NCBI GenBank assembly: GCA_023052935.1
Contig: CM041297.1
Coordinates: 85,382,021 to 85,446,020, forward strand
Direction: 5' to 3'
From: Piezodorus guildinii
Lineage: Eukaryota > Arthropoda > Insecta > Hemiptera > Pentatomidae
Length of the DNA: 64,000 nt
The notes beneath the pieces are model-generated. The model was given only the letters and a program-made list of their open reading frames with translations, searched no databases and was not told the origin of the DNA. Made by a program: the position numbers and the translations under genes. This document shows positions 61,801 to 64,000 of this stretch, piece after piece; position 1 is the stretch's first letter; every line of letters starts with the position of its first letter.

Positions 61801-62974
61801 TAAAACATTTGTTTATGAGCAAAAATATTTAGGTGTATACTTGGATAGGAGCTTCACTAGGATCCACCATATAAATGTCTCAGGGATGAAGTGATAAGGA
61901 AGCAACTGAATATTGGCAAAACTGTTCGTGAAATACTTAAAGACTTAAAAAATGACATGGATTCCCTAGTGGAGTTTCTACTTACCGACAGAGCTTCATA
62001 AAACAGAATTTGAAATGCCAAAGAACTGCCTATGACCCTTGCAAGTAGAGGCTTTGAAAAAAATTAATAAAAATAAAACATTTATAGTAATAAATTTCCT
62101 ACAAGTATAAAAATTGTGATTTTTTTTTTTAAAGTTGAAATACTGATATTTACTAGAGTATCACATAAAATCAACAAGTAAATACGAAGAACAAATATAA
62201 AAAAATAATAATGGGTTTTAAACAAACTACCCAACGATAGAACTTTAACAACTATTTATAGTCAGAAGGTATCAAGGCCATCTTCTTTTCAGAGGTCTTG
62301 GAAGGTCATAATTCCTTTTATTTAAATAACAAAAGCTTTGGGAAGAATACTGAATAGGAAGGGGTCCTCAATTTTTAATGAGGTGCCATTCCCTATTTGC
62401 TCGAAATAGTTTATTTATTCACTCTTCTATTAAGTATACAATATATATTGTGGAAAATATAATGGTCTGTATGAAAGTAAACGATAAGTTTAGCAACCAA
62501 AACAAAAAAATGTTGCAAAACCTTAATTACATACTCAGCATATATCCATTACTCGGATTTTACAGCAACTTCTATAGCAAACTCAAATTACCAGAAGTGT
62601 TACTTTTGTAATCAATTTTACATGTTTATAGATTTCCTCAAAAATGGCTCTAACGATTATAATAAACTTGTTAGAACCTAAAAACGAACTTAACAATTAT
62701 ATGAAGGAGTAATTCTAGCCCCAACTAAAGAAATAGAATTGTAAATACATGAATATCTATATCAAATTATCAGACTATAATTTGTTCAAATCCTACAGTA
62801 AATACTAATTTTAATAAATAATGTTAATATTGACAAAGGCCTACATTCATGTTATTCATTCAAATTTCAAAATATAGATTGTTTGATATAACATTTAAAA
62901 CAGCAATTAAAGCGTAATAAACTAAAATACTCACTAGCGGCAGAAATTATTTCTGATACAAAATTTAAATCCAT
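39612..62974 (-). CDS. ZW10 kinetochore / NRZ tethering protein (whole gene span)
   Basis: ZW10 works with Rod and Zwilch at kinetochores, recruiting dynein and spindle-checkpoint proteins. It also works with NAG and RINT1 in Golgi-to-ER vesicle tethering. Ten coding exons over 23.4 kb add to 2,220 coding bases (739 aa) once one surplus base in exon 6 is ignored; every other splice phase agrees. The N-terminus (MDLNFVSEI...) is helical and coiled-coil-like. The middle has FQFPKC followed by SKSVESLID, ARGIIELYSEVVPMYHGD and PQYAAIVYNNMMYLAHRTM. The C-terminus has GERWADGKGPLAVDFTADEV and ends LFQVSDRRAAILSRIK. All are conserved ZW10 landmarks and the length is close to that of other ZW10 proteins. 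Introns 8 and 9 are swollen by mobile elements. Confidence 0.95.
40141..41130 (+). pseudogene. Decayed LINE remnant with RNase H-like domain
   Basis: Plus strand. NFDSEIHTIQLALQALSK, VLFVESQAAISAA and WITGHCGTHGNEVAGNLAKE are the order of an RNase H domain of non-LTR elements. A C-terminal EMDAAHLEVCSSLQ piece follows. Stops and frameshifts throughout. Located in ZW10 intron 9. Confidence 0.75.
41512..41690 (-). mobile_element. tRNA-like SINE, family 2, copy 2 (3' truncated)
   Basis: Minus strand, with a good box B (GCAGGTTCAAACCTGC, near 41627-41642) and the same body as the 37.1-37.4 kb copy: GTTATGCCGTCCTTCAGAAG and CCTGTGTCATGTCAGGTACTC. Confidence 0.7.
41823..41831. repeat. Target-site duplication (left) of the Jockey element
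   Basis: CCAGAATAA, identical to 47522-47530. Confidence 0.8.
41935..42833 (+). mobile_element. mariner element with internal deletion, nested in the Jockey 3' UTR
   Basis: Terminal inverted repeats of about 28 bp (TTGGGTTGATGCAAAATTAA...) match at both ends, and TA flanks each side (41933-41934, 42834-42835). Total 899 bp, short for a mariner of about 1.3 kb. Confidence 0.95.
42124..42756 (+). CDS. mariner transposase, internally deleted (about 210 aa)
   Basis: An open frame starts MSKCDFRQIYFYEFKLGRSA with the two helix-turn-helix DNA-binding motifs (CTVQRWFQKFRRGDFDLED). It runs to about VMAAELG, then skips straight to KGPILLHDNARPHVA and YSPDLSPTDFHFF. The segment with the first catalytic Asp is missing while the second and third remain. 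It cannot transpose itself but could still bind its ends. Confidence 0.93.
   Translation: MSKCDFRQIYFYEFKLGRSATQTARNINEVWGQGAINECTVQRWFQKFRRGDFDLEDKEGRGRHLALDNDQLWSKVEEDPTKTTRVMAAELGTQKLQRLCPALMNRKGPILLHDNARPHVAQPTLRRLHELGYEVLQHPPYSPDLSPTDFHFFRHLDNFLREKNFQNQDDIENSFRDFIESRDSDFFSGGIRKLVERWQKCIDSDGNYFD
43221..45898 (-). CDS. Jockey ORF2: endonuclease and reverse transcriptase (one frame break)
   Basis: Starts MTSPNSLSILLWNANGVR at 45898. The apurinic-type endonuclease has ITETRL, GADLNAKNQQWGS and SSDHSPLIL. The reverse transcriptase has YRPISLLPILSKIFEKLL, FGFRPQHSTVQQGL, GVPQGSVLGPVLYILF and the catalytic FADD. It stops at 43221. One missing C near 45575 (TGCCTCC in place of TGCCCTCC) shifts the frame; restoring it reads PPKHPISSAQF. 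Otherwise the ORF is undamaged over 2.7 kb. Confidence 0.93.
45899..47209 (-). CDS. Jockey ORF1: gag-like nucleic-acid-binding protein
   Basis: 436 aa, intact. The N-terminus is Ser/Pro/Arg rich. A central domain precedes three zinc knuckles: CHNCQAYGHTKSYC, CVKCGEQHKSVEC and CAHCLKDHPANYKGC. This is the usual form of Jockey ORF1, which packages element RNA. The C-terminus is hydrophobic. The stop codon abuts the ORF2 start. Confidence 0.94.
   Translation of the reverse strand: MRYYHQVMSSKASTKRSRSSGSIPSPTKQRPRRDTNKRLNLQATPSGTNSESEPQPGTSSQGMTDESPFFTPNPFQILHNEKENMESTPIPSEPRPPPIFVKNIRNFQLLCAQLNKITESTSYYCMSRINDTKISPTTAETYRKIVKYLTETKADFHTYQLRQERALRVVIRNLHPSTPVEAIKEELTEMGYKVRQVTNVLKDKIPLPLFFVDLEPAEGVEKIYDLNRLYYSSVRVEKPYTKREIIQCHNCQAYGHTKSYCHHIPRCVKCGEQHKSVECTKPKSTPAVCAHCLKDHPANYKGCQIYKELRTRFQKPQVLDETARQVRNRREPSKLIDANLSFAHLLGGGNQSTEAVALPELQNVPQSIPHIPLSQNVTNPKNPNPPQISHIPPPSNATDLTSLMTSFISEIKSLVMPLISLLTNLVTNLIPALKKP
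47522..47530. repeat. Target-site duplication (right) of the Jockey element
   Basis: CCAGAATAA, identical to 41823-41831. Confidence 0.8.
47531..48276. other. ZW10 intron 9, no gene
   Basis: AT-rich sequence with locally repeated phrases such as 'atcaccgagttatcaggga' and 'atcactgtgttttgggggga', which suggests an old tandem or dispersed repeat. No class could be assigned. Confidence 0.45.
48292..48605 (-). mobile_element. tRNA-derived SINE, family 1, copy 3 (best preserved)
   Basis: Minus strand. The head GGAGCTGCGTGGTCTAGTGG carries box A and GGTTCGAATCCC is box B. The body matches the copies near 25.7 and 26.4 kb. The 3' end is T-rich. A 15-bp duplication, CTGAGTTAGACGTAT at 48277-48291 and CTGAGTTAGGCGTAT at 48606-48620 (one mismatch), frames it. 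Confidence 0.92.
49134..49220. repeat. (TA)n and poly-A tract
   Basis: TA repeats, an AAAT run, poly-A, then TA again. Confidence 0.92.
49540..50108 (-). pseudogene. 5'-truncated LINE: RNase H end and zinc-knuckle tail
   Basis: Minus strand. WVKGHSGVEGNERADTLAK is the end of an RNase H domain. After a frame change come FLTEHGQTKQYLKRF and CPYDGNIHNFRHLLFEC, the C-terminal zinc-binding tail of R1/I/Jockey-group elements. Its 5' truncation point is about 30 bases from the ZW10 exon 9 donor. Confidence 0.82.
50141..50274 (-). CDS. ZW10 exon 9
   Basis: Acceptor GTTTTCAG|GAACAT and donor TTTATA|GTAAGT. It encodes TLSNVFVKEITNRIVMTRDI and ALAVIETELPLLFI. A LINE fragment starts only about 30 bases beyond the donor. 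Confidence 0.92.
50314..50748 (-). mobile_element. mariner deletion derivative (435 bp)
   Basis: Terminal repeats TTGGGTTATAAAATAAGT and complement of ACTTATTTTACAATCCAA, flanked by TA at 50312-50313 and 50749-50750. Only the N-terminal DNA-binding part of the transposase is left. Confidence 0.9.
50340..50624 (-). CDS. Truncated mariner transposase: DNA-binding domain only
   Basis: A 94-aa open frame: MIFYFRKGKSAAQTVNKICS, KSTVRKWFARFRIGNFDLKD and HPSTVDDDQI, the helix-turn-helix region of mellifera-type mariners. It then joins 3'-end sequence (SKWVIYLQESKVFIEM) by an internal deletion. No catalytic residue remains. Confidence 0.8.
   Translation of the reverse strand: MIFYFRKGKSAAQTVNKICSAYGGDALGKSTVRKWFARFRIGNFDLKDAKRSDHPSTVDDDQISKITCKMALCNKSKWVIYLQESKVFIEMIST
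50944..50958. repeat. Direct repeat flanking palindromic element 2 (left)
   Basis: ATTATTAGTAAGATT, identical to 51303-51317. Confidence 0.75.
50959..51302. mobile_element. Palindromic insertion 2 with hammerhead-like modules
   Basis: Inverted arms 51001-51110 and about 51180-51298 (GAATATTAAGCCGCTCTAC / complement of GTAGAGCGGCCTAATATTC). The plus module at 51191-51230 reads CTTGAAAATGGCC-CTAGA-GGCTGAAACGTTGC; the minus module at 51068-51103 is its diverged partner. A tail of about 42 bases lies between the left direct repeat and the left arm; the right arm abuts the right direct repeat. Confidence 0.75.
51303..51317. repeat. Direct repeat flanking palindromic element 2 (right)
   Basis: ATTATTAGTAAGATT, identical to 50944-50958. 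Confidence 0.75.
52426..52570 (+). repeat. Diverged direct repeat, unit 1
   Basis: Shares TTCGCT(T/C)CGAGCTTAAGATCA, GAACCAAGAGAAGGCTCAACT and CATCAGACTCGGCCTGTT with the block at 52905-53045, same orientation. Confidence 0.7.
52905..53045 (+). repeat. Diverged direct repeat, unit 2
   Basis: Second copy of the block at 52426-52570, ending about 80 bases before a mariner. Confidence 0.7.
53127..54302 (+). mobile_element. mariner-type transposon with decayed transposase
   Basis: Short terminal repeats (GGCGAGTCAAATTTAAAAC / complement of GTTTATATTTGACTCGCC). The transposase starts MPEQEVTRAVVQHVTMKFW near 53204 and has FDWAKKFKEWREAIENE and MMCDETWVHHYTPESK with the first catalytic Asp; the DNARPH region is garbled, and SPCDFHLFGPL follows. 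Stops and frameshifts inactivate it. Confidence 0.85.
54655..54792 (-). CDS. ZW10 exon 8
   Basis: Acceptor GTTTTAG|GTTTGTC and donor AATGG|GTACTT. It encodes STEKGIRKCLRHLFLLKTVW then EKVLVANIYSEIM. Confidence 0.94.
54800..56450. other. ZW10 intron 7, no gene
   Basis: AT-rich intron between exons 7 and 8. T runs occur at about 55365 and 55610. No element was identified in this part. Confidence 0.45.
56470..56760 (-). pseudogene. Short LINE C-terminal relic
   Basis: On the minus strand RRLKWASKVVGLGEEWRKLV, after HIVELRSLYPVNI, resembles the last residues of LINE ORF2 proteins (RLRWAGHV-type). The following frames are broken. Only a few hundred bases remain. Confidence 0.55.
57476..57682 (-). 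CDS. ZW10 exon 7
   Basis: Acceptor ATGACAG|CAATAG and donor GTGTG|GTAAGT. It encodes IVYNNMMYLAHRTMTMEY and CFADLVIPLRKEAINVL, a conserved ZW10 block. Confidence 0.94.
58195..58371 (-). CDS. ZW10 exon 6 (contains one surplus base)
   Basis: Acceptor TTTTTTCAG|CAAATC and donor TATGCTG|GTATAT. The first part reads SKSVESLIDH in one frame; from about 58343 onward the conserved sequence (LELYYQMPVDSDGP, LARGIIELYSEVVPMYHGD) is in another frame. One extra base near 58338-58346 explains it, and phase counting across all exons agrees. Confidence 0.88.
58375..58396. repeat. Poly-A run next to ZW10 exon 6
   Basis: A run of A (T on the transcribed strand) forms the polypyrimidine tract of the exon 6 acceptor. 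Confidence 0.85.
58492..58622 (-). CDS. ZW10 exon 5
   Basis: Acceptor TTATTAAAG|CCTGTA and donor TCTGTGAG|GTATTT. It encodes PVPQIDSTMKG and NDLSPNFFQFPKCSV; the FQFPKC motif is typical of ZW10. Confidence 0.9.
58808..58893. repeat. (TA)n microsatellite
   Basis: TA repeat with small interruptions in ZW10 intron 4. Confidence 0.95.
59242..59251. repeat. Direct repeat flanking palindromic element 3 (left)
   Basis: AATAATTATT, identical to 59562-59571. Short and AT-rich, so chance is possible. Confidence 0.45.
59252..59561. mobile_element. Palindromic insertion 3, nearly perfect hairpin, with hammerhead-like modules
   Basis: Arms 59252-59380 and about 59393-59522 are almost exact reverse complements (GGAATTAGTCC, GGCGGTCATTAAATGAAAC, AACTATTTTATTGTTTGCC). 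Each arm holds CCTGATGATGACCC-ACAAAG-GGGGTCGAAACG: minus strand at 59321-59358 and plus strand at 59416-59453. A tail of about 39 bases follows before the right direct repeat. Located in ZW10 intron 4. Confidence 0.8.
59562..59571. repeat. Direct repeat flanking palindromic element 3 (right)
   Basis: AATAATTATT, identical to 59242-59251. Confidence 0.45.
59726..59874 (-). CDS. ZW10 exon 4
   Basis: Acceptor AATTCCAG|GTTTTC and donor GTGGAA|GTGAGT. It encodes FLPPSNKLLDNYFGNVD and RQLMKADLHELIEVG. Confidence 0.92.
60299..61124 (-). CDS. ZW10 exon 3 (largest)
   Basis: Acceptor TTGTGTAG|ACGAAAC and donor ACTATAG|GTGAGC, 826 bases. It begins TKRDVEDLAEELKHSKESL, a coiled-coil-like stretch, and ends IQAFQTLLNTIG. 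Confidence 0.93.
61199..61401 (-). CDS. ZW10 exon 2
   Basis: Acceptor ATTTTAG|GTGAAAC and donor ACACAG|GTTTTA. It encodes helical sequence ETELKLLQDSIQN and QVDDLVEDIKGLHLRLETQ. Confidence 0.92.
61497..62040 (+). pseudogene. LINE reverse-transcriptase relic
   Basis: Pieces VLLFTDNILLFA (from YADD-type box, now TDN), FFKWKMQAALSTAI, and 'FRCILG' followed by a His-Ile piece match the order of the RT palm and thumb of Jockey/R1-like elements. Stops are frequent. It sits in ZW10 intron 1. Confidence 0.6.
62935..62974 (-). CDS. ZW10 exon 1 (start codon)
   Basis: ATG at 62974, MDLNFVSEIISAA, donor GCTA|GTGAGT. It leaves one base which with GT of exon 2 makes Ser. Chosen because it matches the ZW10 N-terminus and the phase fits. 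Confidence 0.85.
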
Positions 62975-63367
62975 GATCAGGTCAAAACTTCAAAATTCCT
63001 ACAATCTACAATACTTAATCACAAGCCTCGAAAGCATTATTCAAAACCTCAGAATTTGATTTTTAACACTCGGTAAAGACGCGGTCAGGAAAATGTTATA
63101 CAACGAGATATTCAAAGAAATTGTTATAAAAAACAATAATGTCTGGGTCCCAGTGTTAAAATAGACTTAGTAATATTAAAACTTCGTAATATTATGATTT
63201 TAAGTAAGTATTTCCATCAGAAATAATCATATCTTACAAGTTATTTAAACATACATAAGTTTTTTTTTTTAACTTATTCTCGTTTTTTTTTTTTTTAGTA
63301 GGTATTTCTTTTTTTACTTTCAATATATATATAAAAGCATATATGAAATATATAGTATGGGAAAGTA
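62975..63367. other. Region upstream of ZW10 (promoter expected)
   Basis: The ZW10 promoter and 5' untranslated region should lie here. No TATA-like or other element could be told apart from the AT-rich background. T runs lie at about 63260 and 63285. Confidence 0.4.
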
Positions 63368-64000
63368 TTGCAATCTTGAAAATTTTCGAATTCCAATCGA
63401 AATGAAATACATGTTTTAAGATCCTCTGAGTCTAAATAACCAAGTCTCTCAAAAAGGTCTGTGCGTGTGTGGTAAGATTAGCGTGTAAACGAAAAGTAGA
63501 ATGAAACAGAAATTTCATTTTAAGATAACTATAGGCCCGAGATGTTACAGCAATTTTCACACTAAAATCGGCTGCTTGGAAGTCCTTTATCCCATGCATT
63601 TTGCACCATTTTGCGATTTTCTCTATGCTATGACCATTTTGATTAAACTCACTTTATCGATGTAAAATTTAATGGGCTTTAATATCATATAGGTTTCATT
63701 CTGATTGAAATAGTCTGGCAGGTCTTAAATGACGATATTTTAAATTTTCTTTCTTTTAAGTGCCTTTAATTTTGTAGATTCTAAAAAGTTCACCATGTCA
63801 TCTTGTTAACATTGATGAAAAGTGGCTAAATATAAAAGTTGGATGAATTTTATAGCCAACTAAAGGAGAAAAAAGCAAGCATATTTTTTAAATGTAGTTT
63901 TTGTTTTGTTTTTTAAATAAGAACAGTAACATAGATGTATAATATACCGCTGGAAAGCTAAAGATTTTAGAAAAAATATTATCTTATATAAACAGTTGTA
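63368..64000 (+). repeat. Unclassified dispersed repeat, copy D (runs off the window)
   Basis: Plus-oriented. From GAAAATTTTCGAATTCCA it follows copy B through CCTCTGAGTC, GAGATGTTACAGCAA, ATTTTGATTAAACTCACT, GGTTTCATTCTG and TGGAAAGCTAAAGATTTTAG to the end of the window. Confidence 0.75.

Overview
This is an AT-rich (roughly 70 percent A+T by eye) piece of an animal nuclear genome, almost certainly an arthropod and probably an insect. Supporting signs are long introns with GT..AG borders, Jockey, mariner and Tc1-type elements, tRNA-derived SINEs, many microsatellites, and protein sequences closest in style to arthropod orthologues. The species cannot be named from the sequence.

Two large split genes fill most of the window, both on the minus strand. 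A neprilysin-type M13 zinc endopeptidase runs from about 29,390 down to 8,507. Fifteen coding exons are placed and all catalytic motifs are present; the last short exon was not found. The ZW10 kinetochore/vesicle-tethering gene runs from 62,974 to 39,612 in ten exons. The reading phases add up to a 739-aa protein, provided one extra base in exon 6 is ignored.

Three further cellular-type coding blocks lack introns. A retinoblastoma-family (p107/p130/Rbf) gene at 6,220-3,341 (minus) covers the whole protein but is broken by three single-base losses. It probably sits in the last intron of the peptidase gene. Between the two big genes lies an inverted pair of nucleoplasmin-like genes: an intact one on the minus strand (35,780-35,238) and a damaged one on the plus strand (33,835-34,383). 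They share upstream flank as well as coding sequence.

The introns are packed with mobile elements. Intron contents of the peptidase gene include a Tc1 element split by an RTE-like LINE (10,807-13,920), a decayed LINE (about 18,985-21,230), a LINE with 15-bp target duplications (22,910-25,475) and two copies of a tRNA-SINE. ZW10 intron 9 holds a nearly intact Jockey element with target duplications (41,832-47,521) that carries a deleted mariner in its 3' UTR, plus SINEs and RNase H remnants. Intron 8 holds two more mariners and a palindromic element.

The most unusual structure is a set of three palindromic insertions (38,852-39,312; 50,959-51,302; 59,252-59,561), each flanked by 10-15 bp direct repeats. 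Each arm carries a module of the form CTGA(A/T)GA, a short helix, then GAAACG or a variant of it. The paired bases differ between copies while pairing is kept. This resembles hammerhead-bearing terminal repeats of Penelope-like elements; that identification is inference. A separate unclassified dispersed repeat of about 0.8 kb occurs four times.

Single-base frame breaks appear even in ZW10, so frame damage elsewhere, including the Rb gene, may partly be assembly error.
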